Source: an uncultured Lachnospiraceae bacterium (GTDB lineage Bacteria; Bacillota; Clostridia; Lachnospirales; Lachnospiraceae). Taken from it: a stretch of DNA of 39,512 nucleotides. The notes under the pieces were generated by a model that made no database searches, had not been told where the DNA came from, and worked only from the letters and a program-made list of their open reading frames with translations. A program made the position numbers and the translations under genes. The stretch's first letter is position 1. Each line of letters opens with the position of its first letter. This document shows positions 8,079-16,792 of this stretch, piece by piece. The stretch covers positions 1-39,512 of the forward strand of contig CAJTYJ010000035.1 of NCBI GenBank assembly GCA_910583895.1. Reading direction: 5' to 3'.

Positions 8079-11000
8079 AAAACCATTCTTTGAAGTGTTT
8101 CGTACTCTGCAGGTGGACGAAAAGACCCGGGCGCTCTTTTCTCAGGCCGTGGTTACGAGAGTTTCCACGACCCCAAGCCAGGATGTTCTGCGGATATATA
8201 TGACGAGTAAAAAGCTGATTGCCAAAGATCAGCTTTTTCAGTTGGCAAAACAAATCAAGAAGCAGGTATTCGGTTACCGGAGGGTGCAGGTTTATATTTT
8301 TGAAAAATTTCTTTTGTCGGAACAGTACACACCCGAGAAGTTGTGGAAGGCCTACGAAGACAGTGTGCTGGTTGAGCTGGAAGCATACAGCCCATATAAA
8401 AGAAGCCTGATGAAAAATGCAAAAGTGAATTTTCCGGATGAAAACAGGGTGACCGTAGGGATTTCCAACCGGGTGTATGACAAGGAAGCGGTGGATGATC
8501 TGATCCGGATTCTGGACCGGGTATTCAATGAGCGCTGCGGTTTCCGGGTCAAGGTGGATGTGGAGTATTTGGAGGCAGAAGAAGGCGGCAGTATGGAAAA
8601 AAGCCGGGCCGAACTGCAGCAGAAGATCACATTTCTTCAGGAAAATCTGCGGAAGGAAAAGGCGCATCGGACAGAAGAAAAGGAAGAAGAGGCATCCAAA
8701 GCGCAAAAGGAGAGCACCGCTCAAAAGACGAACACCGGGTCCAAAAGAAAAGCCGACAAGCCGGGCCGTACCGACAGGAGCCGAAGCTACAGCCTGCGCC
8801 GGAGCGATAACCCGGACGTGCTTTATGGACGGGATTTTGAGGAGGAACCCATCACGCTGGATCAGGTCATCGAGGAAATGGGGGAAGTCACCATCCGGGG
8901 CAAGATTCTGAATATGGAAGAACGGGATATCCGGGGAGAACGCACCATTGTCACCCTGACCATCTCAGATTTTACAGACACGATTCATGTGAAAATATTC
9001 ACAAAGAATGAGGTGCTTTCAGAATTAAAAGAGCGGGTATCAGCGGGGAATTTTGTCAAGCTGAAAGGGATGACCACTCTGGACCGGTTTGACCATGAGC
9101 TGACCATCAGTTCTGTGGTGGGGATCAAGAAAATCGCGGATTTTACCACCACGCGCATGGATTACGCTTACCAAAAGCGGGTGGAACTCCACTGTCATAC
9201 AAAGATGAGCGACATGGACGGGGTGACGGACGCGTCGGTTCTTTTAAAACGGGCAAAAGCCTGGGGAATGCCGGCTCTTGCAATCACCGATCACGGCTGT
9301 GTGCAGGCTTTTACAGAGGCGAGCCATACCATCTCCAAAGATGAAGACTTTAAGGTGATCTACGGGGTGGAAGGCTATCTGGTGGATGATTTAAAAGAAG
9401 TGGTGGAGAATTCCAAAGGGCAGTCTTTGGAGGAAACGTATGTGGTGTTTGATCTGGAGACCACCGGACTGAGTGCGGTGAACAACAGAATCATTGAGAT
9501 TGGCGCTGTCAAGGTGGAAAAAGGAAAGATTACGGACCGGTTCAGCACCTTTGTCAACCCAAAAGAACCGATTCCTTTTCAAATCGAGCAGCTTACCAGC
9601 ATAAGCGATGAGATGGTCTTAGATGCACCGGTGATCGAGGAGGTGCTTCCGGAATTTTTGCAATTCTGTGAAGGGGCAGTTCTGATTGCCCACAATGCTT
9701 CCTTTGATGCAGGATTTATCGAGGAAAACTGCCGCCGGATGGACATACCTACGGACTTTACGGTGGGGGATACGGTGGCCATGGCGCGGATTCTGCTGCC
9801 GAATCTGGGCAAGATGAAGCTGGACAATGTGGCGAAGGCCTTGAACATTCCTCTGGGACATCATCACCGGGCGGTGGATGACGCAGCCTGCACGGCGGAT
9901 ATCTTTGTGAAATTTTTGGAGATGTTCCGGGAGCGGGATGTGACAGATCTGGATCAGATCAACGAGCTTGGGCGTTCCAACGAGGCGGCCATCAAAAAAC
10001 TTCCCACTTATCACATTATCATTCTGGCTAAAAATGACATTGGCCGGGTGAATCTGTATCGTCTGGTGTCCATGTCTCATCTGGAATATTTCGCAAGGCG
10101 TCCCAGAATCCCAAGAAGCGAGCTTTTGAAGTACCGGGAGGGCCTGATCATCGGTTCTGCCTGCGAGGCGGGGGAGTTGTATCAGGCGATTTTAAGAGGA
10201 GCGCCCAGGCAGGAGATTGCCCGGATTGTGGAGTTTTATGATTATCTGGAGATTCAGCCTCTGGGCAACAATGCGTTTATGCTCCGGGATGAGAAAAGCC
10301 CGGTAAATTCGGAAGAGGACTTAAAAGAGAATGTCCGCCAGATTATCCGGCTGGGAGAAGCGTTTCAAAAACCGGTGGTGGCCACCTGTGACGTGCATTT
10401 TATTGATCCGCAGGATGAGGTATACCGGCGGATTATCATGGCGGGCAAGGGGTTTTCCGACGCGGATCAGCAGGCACCTTTGTTCCTTCGGACGACGGAG
10501 GAGATGCTGGACGAGTTTGCTTTTCTGGGAGCGGAAAAGGCGGAAGAAGTAGTCATCACCAACACCAACCGGATTGCAGATATGTGTGAGCACCTGTCTC
10601 CGGTGCGTCCGGATAAGTGTCCGCCGGTGATTCCGGATTCGGATAAGATCCTCCGGAAGATCTGCTATGAGAAAGCCAAGGAAATCTATGGGGAAGAGCT
10701 GCCGGAGGTGGTCACCGAGCGCCTGGAGCGGGAACTGAAGTCCATCATCGGCAATGGTTTTGCGGTCATGTACATAATCGCCCAGAAACTGGTGTGGAAG
10801 TCCAACGACGACGGCTATCTGGTGGGGTCGAGAGGATCTGTGGGATCCTCTTTTGTGGCTACTATGGCGGGCATTACGGAGGTCAACCCTTTAAGTCCCC
10901 ATTATATTTGTCCTAGCTGTCATTATCATGATTTTGATTCGGAGGAAGTAAAGCGGTTCTCCGGCATGGCCGGCTGTGATATGCCGGACAGAGACTGCCC

Positions 11001-12513
11001 CCGGTGTGGAACCAGGCTGAGAAAAGAAGGATTCGACATACCGTTTGAAACGTTTCTTGGATTCAAGGGAAACAAGGAGCCGGACATTGATCTGAATTTT
11101 TCCGGAGATTATCAGTCCAAGGCTCATAAGTACACGGAGGTCATCTTCGGCGCCGGCCAGACCTACCGGGCCGGTACCATCGGAACTCTGGCGGATAAAA
11201 CAGCTTTTGGTTATGTAAAAAAATACTATGAAGAGCGAGGGAGCAGCAAGAGAAACTGCGAGATTGACCGGATTGTGGTGGGATGCACCGGCATTCGAAG
11301 GACTACCGGGCAGCATCCGGGAGGAATCATCGTTCTTCCTCTGGGGGAGACGATCTATTCGTTCACCCCGGTGCAGCATCCGGCCAATGATATGACGACG
11401 GATATCGTGACGACTCACTTTGATTACCATTCCATCGACCACAATCTGCTGAAGCTGGATATCTTAGGACACGATGATCCGACCATGATCCGTATGCTGG
11501 AAGATTTGACCGGCATCGATGCCACAGCCATTCCGCTGGATGACCCACAGGTCATGTCTTTGTTTCAGAGCACGGATGCCCTGAGGATAAAGCCTGAGGA
11601 CATCGGCGGGACGAAACTTGGCTCTCTTGGAATCCCGGAGTTCGGTACAGAGTTTGCGATGCAGATGCTGATCGACACCCATCCGACGCATTTTTCCGAT
11701 CTGGTGCGGATTGCCGGTCTGGCTCACGGGACCGATGTGTGGCTGGGGAATGCGCAGACCTTGATTCAGGAAGGGAAGGCGACCATCTCCACGGCCATCT
11801 GTACCCGGGATGATATCATGGTGTATCTGATCAGCATGGGAATGGACAGTGAGCAGTCCTTTACGATCATGGAAAGTGTCCGCAAAGGGAAGGGATTAAA
11901 GCCGGAATGGGAACAGGCCATGACCGAGCACGGGGTGCCGGACTGGTATATCTGGTCCTGCAAAAAGATCAAATACATGTTCCCCAAGGCTCACGCGGCA
12001 GCTTACGTCATGATGGCATGGCGCATCGCCTACTGCAAGATCAATTATCCTCTGGCTTACTATGCCGCTTATTTCAGCATTCGTGCTTCTGCCTTCAACT
12101 ATGAGATCATGTGTCAGGGGCGGGAAAAGCTGGAATATTACATGGAGGATTACCGGCGCAGGAGCGATACCCTGTCCAAGAAGGAGCAGGACACGTTAAA
12201 GGACATGAAAAGCGTGCAGGAGATGTACGCCAGAGGCTATGAGTTTCTGAAGGTGGACATCTATCAGGCGGAAGCCCACAAGTTCCAGATCATCGACGGC
12301 AGGCTGATGCCGGCGCTCTCCACCATCGACGGGCTGGGAGAGAAGGCGGCGGATCAGCTTGTGGAGGCAGCCGCCAAAGGGCCGTTTCTGTCCAGAGACG
12401 ACCTGCGTCAGAGAAGCAAGCTGAGCAAGACGGTGATCGACCTGATGGGAGATCTGGGACTTCTGGAAGGACTCCCGGAATCCAATCAGCTTTCCCTGTT
12501 TGATTTTGCGTGA
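8071..12513 (+). CDS. polC: DNA polymerase III subunit alpha, Gram-positive type
   Basis: The replicative polymerase of low-GC Gram-positives, 1480 residues. Domains in order are an N-terminal region (1-230), an OB fold (about 250-365), a PHP domain beginning with VELHCHTKMSDMDG (H374, H376) and split by the inserted DEDDh proofreading exonuclease (VVFDLETTGLSAVNNRIIEIG, D461/E463). The polymerase core follows, with a zinc-binding insert (C947, C950, C976, C979) and the catalytic block EPDIDLNFSGDYQ (D1005, D1007), then the helix-hairpin-helix region (IDGLGEKAADQL). The frame extends 11 codons upstream, but the ATG at 8071 overlaps the ispG stop and has GGAG in front. This gene places the host in the Firmicutes. 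Confidence 0.98.
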   Translation: MDEKPFFEVFRTLQVDEKTRALFSQAVVTRVSTTPSQDVLRIYMTSKKLIAKDQLFQLAKQIKKQVFGYRRVQVYIFEKFLLSEQYTPEKLWKAYEDSVLVELEAYSPYKRSLMKNAKVNFPDENRVTVGISNRVYDKEAVDDLIRILDRVFNERCGFRVKVDVEYLEAEEGGSMEKSRAELQQKITFLQENLRKEKAHRTEEKEEEASKAQKESTAQKTNTGSKRKADKPGRTDRSRSYSLRRSDNPDVLYGRDFEEEPITLDQVIEEMGEVTIRGKILNMEERDIRGERTIVTLTISDFTDTIHVKIFTKNEVLSELKERVSAGNFVKLKGMTTLDRFDHELTISSVVGIKKIADFTTTRMDYAYQKRVELHCHTKMSDMDGVTDASVLLKRAKAWGMPALAITDHGCVQAFTEASHTISKDEDFKVIYGVEGYLVDDLKEVVENSKGQSLEETYVVFDLETTGLSAVNNRIIEIGAVKVEKGKITDRFSTFVNPKEPIPFQIEQLTSISDEMVLDAPVIEEVLPEFLQFCEGAVLIAHNASFDAGFIEENCRRMDIPTDFTVGDTVAMARILLPNLGKMKLDNVAKALNIPLGHHHRAVDDAACTADIFVKFLEMFRERDVTDLDQINELGRSNEAAIKKLPTYHIIILAKNDIGRVNLYRLVSMSHLEYFARRPRIPRSELLKYREGLIIGSACEAGELYQAILRGAPRQEIARIVEFYDYLEIQPLGNNAFMLRDEKSPVNSEEDLKENVRQIIRLGEAFQKPVVATCDVHFIDPQDEVYRRIIMAGKGFSDADQQAPLFLRTTEEMLDEFAFLGAEKAEEVVITNTNRIADMCEHLSPVRPDKCPPVIPDSDKILRKICYEKAKEIYGEELPEVVTERLERELKSIIGNGFAVMYIIAQKLVWKSNDDGYLVGSRGSVGSSFVATMAGITEVNPLSPHYICPSCHYHDFDSEEVKRFSGMAGCDMPDRDCPRCGTRLRKEGFDIPFETFLGFKGNKEPDIDLNFSGDYQSKAHKYTEVIFGAGQTYRAGTIGTLADKTAFGYVKKYYEERGSSKRNCEIDRIVVGCTGIRRTTGQHPGGIIVLPLGETIYSFTPVQHPANDMTTDIVTTHFDYHSIDHNLLKLDILGHDDPTMIRMLEDLTGIDATAIPLDDPQVMSLFQSTDALRIKPEDIGGTKLGSLGIPEFGTEFAMQMLIDTHPTHFSDLVRIAGLAHGTDVWLGNAQTLIQEGKATISTAICTRDDIMVYLISMGMDSEQSFTIMESVRKGKGLKPEWEQAMTEHGVPDWYIWSCKKIKYMFPKAHAAAYVMMAWRIAYCKINYPLAYYAAYFSIRASAFNYEIMCQGREKLEYYMEDYRRRSDTLSKKEQDTLKDMKSVQEMYARGYEFLKVDIYQAEAHKFQIIDGRLMPALSTIDGLGEKAADQLVEAAAKGPFLSRDDLRQRSKLSKTVIDLMGDLGLLEGLPESNQLSLFDFA

Positions 12514-12521
12514 GATGATGC

Positions 12522-12550
12522 TTTACTTGCGGGACTTTTTACGCTATACT
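12522..12550 (+). promoter_or_regulatory. Promoter for purA
   Basis: TTTACT (12522-12527), a 17-bp spacer and TATACT (12545-12550) make a good sigma-A promoter directly after polC. The leader of about 84 nt can form two short hairpins: CGGTC/GACCG (around 12562-12588) and AGACC/GGTCT (around 12605-12620), the second just before the ribosome site. No known riboswitch is recognised. Confidence 0.55.
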
Positions 12551-12640
12551 ATACTATGTATGCGGTCTGATTCAGTGTAAAGGACCGTCTAAGACACGCA
12601 GGATAGACCTTATGGGTCTGTGAAATGGAGGAACCTAGAT

Positions 12641-13939
12641 ATGGTAAGAGCAGTTGTAGGAGCAAACTGGGGAGACGAAGGCAAGGGCAAGATCACGGAT
12701 ATGCTCGGCAAGGAGTCTGATATTATCGTCCGGTTTCAGGGCGGAGCCAATGCGGGCCACACGATCATCAATGATTACGGCAAATTTGCATTGCACACCC
12801 TTCCGTCCGGAGTATTCTATGACCACACCACCAGTGTGATCGGCAGCGGAGTCGCTTTGAACATCCCGGTGCTGTTTCAGGAGATCAAAGGGATCGTGGA
12901 TCGCGGAGTTCCAAGGCCGAAGATCCTGGTATCGGACCGAGCTCAGATGGTGATGTCTTATCATATTCTTTTTGATAAACTGGAAGAAGAGCGGCTGGCA
13001 GGGAAATCTTTTGGATCCACCAAGTCCGGCATTGCACCGTTTTATTCGGATAAATACGCGAAGATCGGTTTTCAGGTCAGCGAACTCTTTTTAGAAGAAA
13101 AAGCACTCAAAGAGAAGATCGAGCAGGTGATCGTGCAGAAAAATGTGATTTTGCAGCATCTGTATCATGCCCCTGCGCTTCAGGTGGAAGAGATCTATCA
13201 GGAGCTGATGGAGTACAAAACGATGGTAAAGCCCTATGTGTGCGATGTGTCTTCGTATCTGTGGAATGCCATCAAAGAAGGGAAGCATATTCTTCTGGAA
13301 GGTCAGCTGGGCACGCTGAAGGATCCGGACCACGGGATCTATCCTATGGTAACTTCCTCTTCGACACTGGCTGCCTACGGGGCCATCGGAGCGGGGATTC
13401 CGCCCTATGAGATCCGGCAGATCATCACGGTCTGCAAGGCATATTCCAGCGCTGTGGGAGCCGGTGCTTTTGTCAGCGAGATTTTCGGCGAGGAGGCGGA
13501 TGAGCTTCGCAGGCGGGGAGGCGATGGCGGAGAGTATGGTGCCACCACCGGACGTCCCCGGAGGATGGGCTGGTTTGACTGTGTGGCTTCCAAGTACGGA
13601 TGCCGCCTGCAGGGAGCTACGGATGTGGCGTTTACTGTGCTGGATGTGCTGGGATACCTGGATGAGATCCCGGTGTGTGTGGGCTATGAGATCGACGGAC
13701 AGGTGACCACCGAGTTCCCGGTAACCGCTCTTCTGGAAAAGGCAAAGCCGGTCTATGAGACGCTGCCTGGCTGGAAATGTGATATCCGCGGGATCCGCAA
13801 GTATGAGGATCTTCCAGAAAACTGCCGGAATTATGTGGAGTTTATTGAAAAACAGATCGGATTTCCGATCACGATGGTGTCCAACGGACCAGGAAGAAAC
13901 GATATTATCTTCCGGGAGAAAGATGTTGAAACAAAATGA
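12641..13939 (+). CDS. purA: Adenylosuccinate synthetase
   Basis: GTP-dependent condensation of IMP and aspartate to adenylosuccinate, the committed step to AMP. The protein is 432 residues. The N-terminal P-loop GANWGDEGKGK (residues 7-17, catalytic D12) and GGANAGHTI (catalytic His) are present, as are the switch/loop block GIYPMVTSSST and TGRPRRMGWFD near the C-terminal third. An upstream in-frame ATG (12620 frame) adds seven residues, but GGAGGAA before 12641 and the family N-terminus fix the start. Its stop overlaps the start of the HAD gene (ATGA), so the three-gene unit purA-HAD-PHP is translationally coupled. Confidence 0.97.
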   Translation: MVRAVVGANWGDEGKGKITDMLGKESDIIVRFQGGANAGHTIINDYGKFALHTLPSGVFYDHTTSVIGSGVALNIPVLFQEIKGIVDRGVPRPKILVSDRAQMVMSYHILFDKLEEERLAGKSFGSTKSGIAPFYSDKYAKIGFQVSELFLEEKALKEKIEQVIVQKNVILQHLYHAPALQVEEIYQELMEYKTMVKPYVCDVSSYLWNAIKEGKHILLEGQLGTLKDPDHGIYPMVTSSSTLAAYGAIGAGIPPYEIRQIITVCKAYSSAVGAGAFVSEIFGEEADELRRRGGDGGEYGATTGRPRRMGWFDCVASKYGCRLQGATDVAFTVLDVLGYLDEIPVCVGYEIDGQVTTEFPVTALLEKAKPVYETLPGWKCDIRGIRKYEDLPENCRNYVEFIEKQIGFPITMVSNGPGRNDIIFREKDVETK

Positions 13940-14550
13940 TCAAAAATATAGTGTTTGATATCGGCAATGTCCTGGTGGATTACTGCTGGCAGGATCATAT
14001 TGCCCACTGTGGTTTTCAGGGAGAGACAGCGAGGCGGATTGGTGAGGCGATGATGCTGAGCGACACCTGGCTGGAAGTAGACCGGGGTGTATGGACAGAA
14101 GAAGAGCTGGTAGATGGCTTTATTGCCAATGACCGGGATCTGGAACAAGAGATCCGGCTGGTATTTTCCGATCTGAGCACCCTGGTCAGAGAGCGGAGCG
14201 GGACTCTTCCCTGGCTTCGCTCCCTGAAGGCAGAAGGATATCGGATTTATTATTTGTCAAACTTTTCACAAAAGGTGAAGAAGGAGGCCAAAAAGGAACT
14301 GACCTTCCTAGAGGAGATGGACGGCGGGATTATGTCCTGCACCGTCCACTGCATCAAACCGGATCCTGCTATCTATCAGGTGCTTCTGGACCGGTATGGG
14401 CTGTCTGCCAAAGAGTCCGTATTTCTGGATGATTCCTTGGCCAACGTGCAGGCGGCTGAAAACATCGGTATGAAAGGGATCCTGGTGACCAGTCAGGAGC
14501 AGGCGGTGCAGGAACTGAAGGAATTGTTGAAGGGGCTGAAGAAGCAATGA
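13936..14550 (+). CDS. HAD-IA family phosphatase (YihX-like)
   Basis: A 204-residue HAD superfamily hydrolase. Motif I is FDIGNVLVDY with the nucleophile D8; the usual second aspartate is replaced (DxG), as in YihX-like sugar phosphatases. Motif II is YYLSNFS, the conserved lysine lies in CIKPDPAIY, and motif III/IV is VFLDDSLANVQAA. E. coli YihX dephosphorylates alpha-glucose-1-phosphate; the substrate here is unknown. The start overlaps the purA stop by 4 bp and the stop overlaps the PHP gene by 4 bp (ATGA), so all three are translated in series. Confidence 0.9.
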   Translation: MIKNIVFDIGNVLVDYCWQDHIAHCGFQGETARRIGEAMMLSDTWLEVDRGVWTEEELVDGFIANDRDLEQEIRLVFSDLSTLVRERSGTLPWLRSLKAEGYRIYYLSNFSQKVKKEAKKELTFLEEMDGGIMSCTVHCIKPDPAIYQVLLDRYGLSAKESVFLDDSLANVQAAENIGMKGILVTSQEQAVQELKELLKGLKKQ

Positions 14551-15266
14551 GAGATATTTTGGATGTGCATACGCATACGATTGCCAGCGGGCATGCCTAC
14601 AACACCATGATGGAGATGATCCGGGAAGCCCAGGAAAAGGGCCTGGAAGTGTACGGGATCACAGAACATGCACCAAAGATGCCCGGAAGCTGTCAGGATT
14701 TTTACTTTCATAACCTGAAGGTGGTGGAGCGCTGTCATGGAGATCTGGAGCTGCTTTTGGGGGTGGAACTCAATATCCTGGATGAAAAGGGAACCGTGGA
14801 TCTGGAAGAACCCTATCTGGGACGGATGGATGTGGCGATTGCCAGCCTGCACGGGCCCTGTACAAAGCCGGGAAGCCGGGAGTGGAACACCCAGTGTCTG
14901 ATCGAGGCCATGAAAAATCCGCATATCAACATCATCGGACATCCGGATGACGGGCGTTTTTTGCTGGATTATGAGGCGGTGGTGCAGGCGGCAAAAGAAT
15001 ATCATACGCTTTTGGAGATCAACAACAATTCGTTAAATCCCAAAGGATTCCGGCAGAATGCGCGGGAGAATGATCTTGAGATTCTGCGCCTGTGCAAAAA
15101 GTATCAGGTACCGGTGATCATGGGAAGCGATGCCCATTATTACAAAGACATTTTAAATCATGAGCGGATCTTTCCCCTTCTTTCAGAAACAGATTTTCCA
15201 GAGGAGCTGGTGGTCAATACTGATAAAGAGAAACTGTATGCCTATATTAACAAGTATTCTGCCTGA
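14547..15266 (+). CDS. PHP-domain metal-dependent phosphatase (YcdX-like)
   Basis: A 239-residue PHP domain protein. The metal ligands of motif I (DVHTHTIASGHAY), YGITEHAPKMPG, the E in GVELNIL, the H in SLHGP, NIIGHPDDGRF and GSDAHYYKDIL are all recognisable. This pattern is that of YcdX-type trinuclear zinc phosphatases, a family often labelled histidinol-phosphatase. No his genes are near, so a role in histidine synthesis is unlikely. It is coupled to the preceding HAD gene through ATGA. The substrate is unknown. Confidence 0.9.
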   Translation: MRDILDVHTHTIASGHAYNTMMEMIREAQEKGLEVYGITEHAPKMPGSCQDFYFHNLKVVERCHGDLELLLGVELNILDEKGTVDLEEPYLGRMDVAIASLHGPCTKPGSREWNTQCLIEAMKNPHINIIGHPDDGRFLLDYEAVVQAAKEYHTLLEINNNSLNPKGFRQNARENDLEILRLCKKYQVPVIMGSDAHYYKDILNHERIFPLLSETDFPEELVVNTDKEKLYAYINKYSA

Positions 15267-15272
15267 AAAAGC

Positions 15273-15334
15273 TGGACTTCGCGATTTTACTGTGATAAAC
15301 TAACATAGCGGGGATGTAGTACTGCCCCGCTGTG
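15273..15334 (+). promoter_or_regulatory. Candidate yerC promoter and leader hairpin
   Basis: TGGACT (15273-15278), 17 bp, TAAACT (15296-15301) is a moderate promoter match. Immediately after it a 10-bp hairpin (15304-15313 with 15325-15334, one G-T pair, GCGGGG/CCCCGC core) would be at or near the transcript 5' end. No U-run follows, so it is not a standard terminator; it may stabilise the mRNA or belong to the end of the preceding unit. Confidence 0.35.
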
Positions 15335-15403
15335 CCTATGAGAAAATGCGAAGCGGTTTGGAATCCGCAGAGGAAAAGGAGACGAAAAACAGGGGGTATG
15401 GCT

Positions 15404-15697
15404 ATGAGCAAAAGGATTCGGAATGAAGCGACAGACGGACTTTTTCGTGCGATCCTGAGTCTTCAAAATATGGAGGAGTGCTACACTTTTTTTGAAGATG
15501 TGTGCACGATCAATGAGATTCAGTCTTTGTCTCAGCGTTTTGAAGTGGCAAAGCTTCTGCGGGAGAAGAAAACCTATCTGGAGATTGCCGAGAAGACAGG
15601 CGCATCCACCGCTACCATCAGCCGGGTAAACCGTTCCCTGAATTATGGGAATGACGGATACGATATGGTGTTTCGCAGGATGGACCAGGAAGAATAA
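15404..15697 (+). CDS. yerC: YerC/YecD family TrpR-related transcriptional regulator
   Basis: A 97-residue protein of the TrpR-like YerC/YecD family. A helix-turn-helix is clear near residues 60-85 (TYLEIAEKTGASTATISRVNRSLNYG), preceded by the family block FFEDVCTINEIQSLSQRFEVAKLL. The frame opens at 15332 and an ATG also lies at 15398, but AGGGGGT at 15391-15397 is correctly spaced only for 15404. The regulated genes are unknown; family members are found in many Firmicutes without tryptophan linkage. The gene ends in a strong bidirectional terminator. Confidence 0.88.
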   Translation: MSKRIRNEATDGLFRAILSLQNMEECYTFFEDVCTINEIQSLSQRFEVAKLLREKKTYLEIAEKTGASTATISRVNRSLNYGNDGYDMVFRRMDQEE

Positions 15698-15702
15698 AAA
15701 AG

Positions 15703-15735
15703 ACCGCGTACAGGGCAGCTCTGTACGCGGTTTTT
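15703..15735. terminator. Bidirectional intrinsic terminator between yerC and the DUF1836 gene
   Basis: An 11-bp perfect stem (ACCGCGTACAG / CTGTACGCGGT) with a 7-nt loop is flanked by a T-run on the right (15731-15735) and an A-run on the left (15696-15701), so it can stop transcription from both convergent genes. Confidence 0.9.
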
Positions 15736-16349
15736 CAGTCTTTGTGTTTTTTCATTGCATCTTTTTTTGGAAGCCCGTCGATCAGCTTTTCGATTACCTG
15801 TTTTTTTACATAGACATCAAAGCTGAGCAGGCAGATAAAGGAAAAGATATGAAGAAACTGTTGTTCTTCATCCGGGGCGTCTGCAAATGTCTCGGAAGCG
15901 ATCCGGTATTTTTCGATCACGTCTGCTTTCATCTTTTCTACCTGACTTTTCTCCAGGCTGAAGACTTCTTCGTAGATGGACTGCATATTGAGCGCTTCCT
16001 GCGTGTGAAAATAGCGCCCGGTCAGCGGTTCCAACAGACTTTGAATGTCGCCGATGGAGAGGATCCCTTTGTAATAATAGATATAGATCAGAAGCAGCAT
16101 ATGCTCCTTGGAATACTTTTTCTTTTCGGGAGACGGAATCAGTCGGTTTTTGGCATAGTTGTTGATCATGGTCTTGGTCAGGATCTTGTCCTCCGGATAG
16201 CGCTTGGAGGCCTGCAGGTGCTCTTCCATAAAAGTGGTCACCTGGTCCATATACAGATCAATATTCGGTATCTCTTTTGGCTTGATATAGTCGATCTTCT
16301 CCAAGCTGGATAGAATGCTGTTTAGGATGTCCTGGGGATCGATTGTCAT
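15735..16349 (-). CDS. DUF1836 domain-containing protein
   Basis: A 204-residue protein of the DUF1836 family, common in Firmicutes. The N-terminal half (about residues 25-110) contains a helix-turn-helix/MerR-like segment with the typical LTKTMINNYAKNRLIPSPEKKKYSKEHM region, here read as LTKTMINNYAKNRL then IPSPEKKKYSKEH, so a DNA-binding role is likely. The C-terminus (FSFICLLSFDVYVKKQVIEKLID) is mixed and ends Lys-rich. The start has AGAGGTGA 8 nt upstream. It has its own promoter (16371-16399) and shares a terminator with yerC. No target is known. Confidence 0.85.
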   Translation of the reverse strand: MTIDPQDILNSILSSLEKIDYIKPKEIPNIDLYMDQVTTFMEEHLQASKRYPEDKILTKTMINNYAKNRLIPSPEKKKYSKEHMLLLIYIYYYKGILSIGDIQSLLEPLTGRYFHTQEALNMQSIYEEVFSLEKSQVEKMKADVIEKYRIASETFADAPDEEQQFLHIFSFICLLSFDVYVKKQVIEKLIDGLPKKDAMKKHKD

Positions 16350-16370
16350 AATTTCATCACCTCTGCATCC

Positions 16371-16399
16371 ATTATATAGTATTCAAAACTACATAACAA
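16371..16399 (-). promoter_or_regulatory. Promoter for the DUF1836 gene
   Basis: On the minus strand TTGTTA (16399-16394), a 17-bp spacer and a perfect TATAAT (16376-16371) lie about 22 bp before the ATG. The spacer contains TTGAATACT, and an inverted copy of this 9-mer occurs on the other side of the gap near 16487-16495. Confidence 0.6.
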
Positions 16400-16509
16400 G
16401 TCTTTTTTTCAATCTTTCATTTTTTCTGATTGTTTGTGAATATCTTTCGGAAGAATGGCCATAATATAACTGAACCAAAGATAAATTGAATACTTATCCT
16501 CCCCTTGAG

Positions 16510-16553
16510 AATCCCCCGTTTGCTGCAGCAGTGCAGTGAGCGGGGGATTTTGT
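16510..16553 (+). terminator. Orphan terminator-like hairpin
   Basis: A 9-bp stem AATCCCCCG / CGGGGGATT (16510-16518 with 16541-16549) is followed by TTTGTTTGATTTT. The loop contains a second small stem (CTGCA/TGCAG). No gene on the + strand precedes it between the divergent DUF1836 promoter and here, so it may end a short RNA or be left over from a lost gene. Confidence 0.5.
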
Positions 16554-16620
16554 TTGATTTTACGGGGATTTTACAGTGTTTGGGATGTGACTCCTAAGCA
16601 GCTTTCCAAACTGTGAAGAC

Positions 16621-16665
16621 ACCCTCAGTGGACAAGGGGACACACGATTTTGCACCTCAGATTTG
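16621..16665 (+). repeat. Dispersed repeat, copy 1
   Basis: This 45-nt stretch (ACCCTCAGTGGACAAG..., ...TGCACCTCAGATTTG) matches about four fifths of the reverse complement of 31415-31458 with one gap. It lies directly in front of the palindromic 16665-16734 segment that precedes the Rpn-family remnant. Confidence 0.6.
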
Positions 16666-16734
16666 GGATTCTGCCGCGTTACTGTCGCTCAGCATACGTC
16701 CAGTACGCTTCGTTCCACTGCCTTGCAGAATCCC
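16665..16734. repeat. Palindromic element upstream of the Rpn-family remnant
   Basis: A perfect 10-bp inverted repeat, GGGATTCTGC (16665-16674) and GCAGAATCCC (16725-16734), encloses 50 nt that can form a further internal stem (AGCATAC with GTACGCT, one mismatch). I recall similar sequences repeated in Lachnospiraceae genomes near Rpn-type genes; copy number cannot be checked here. The right arm abuts the -35 box of the next promoter. Confidence 0.65.
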
Positions 16735-16735
16735 A

Positions 16736-16764
16736 TTGCTTTTTCCATATGGGGCCAATATAAT
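16736..16764 (+). promoter_or_regulatory. Promoter of the Rpn-family remnant
   Basis: TTGCTT (16736-16741), 17-bp spacer and perfect TATAAT (16759-16764). The decayed gene starts with TTG at 16793 behind ACGGAGGACCT, so the expression signals remain intact although the gene is broken. Confidence 0.65.
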
Positions 16765-16792
16765 AAGGGTAAGAGAAACGGAGGACCTATAC

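Noticed and set aside
12551..12640. purA leader as a purine riboswitch
   Set aside because: Only short 5-bp stems are seen; the conserved three-way junction and loop sequences of the purine riboswitch are not present.
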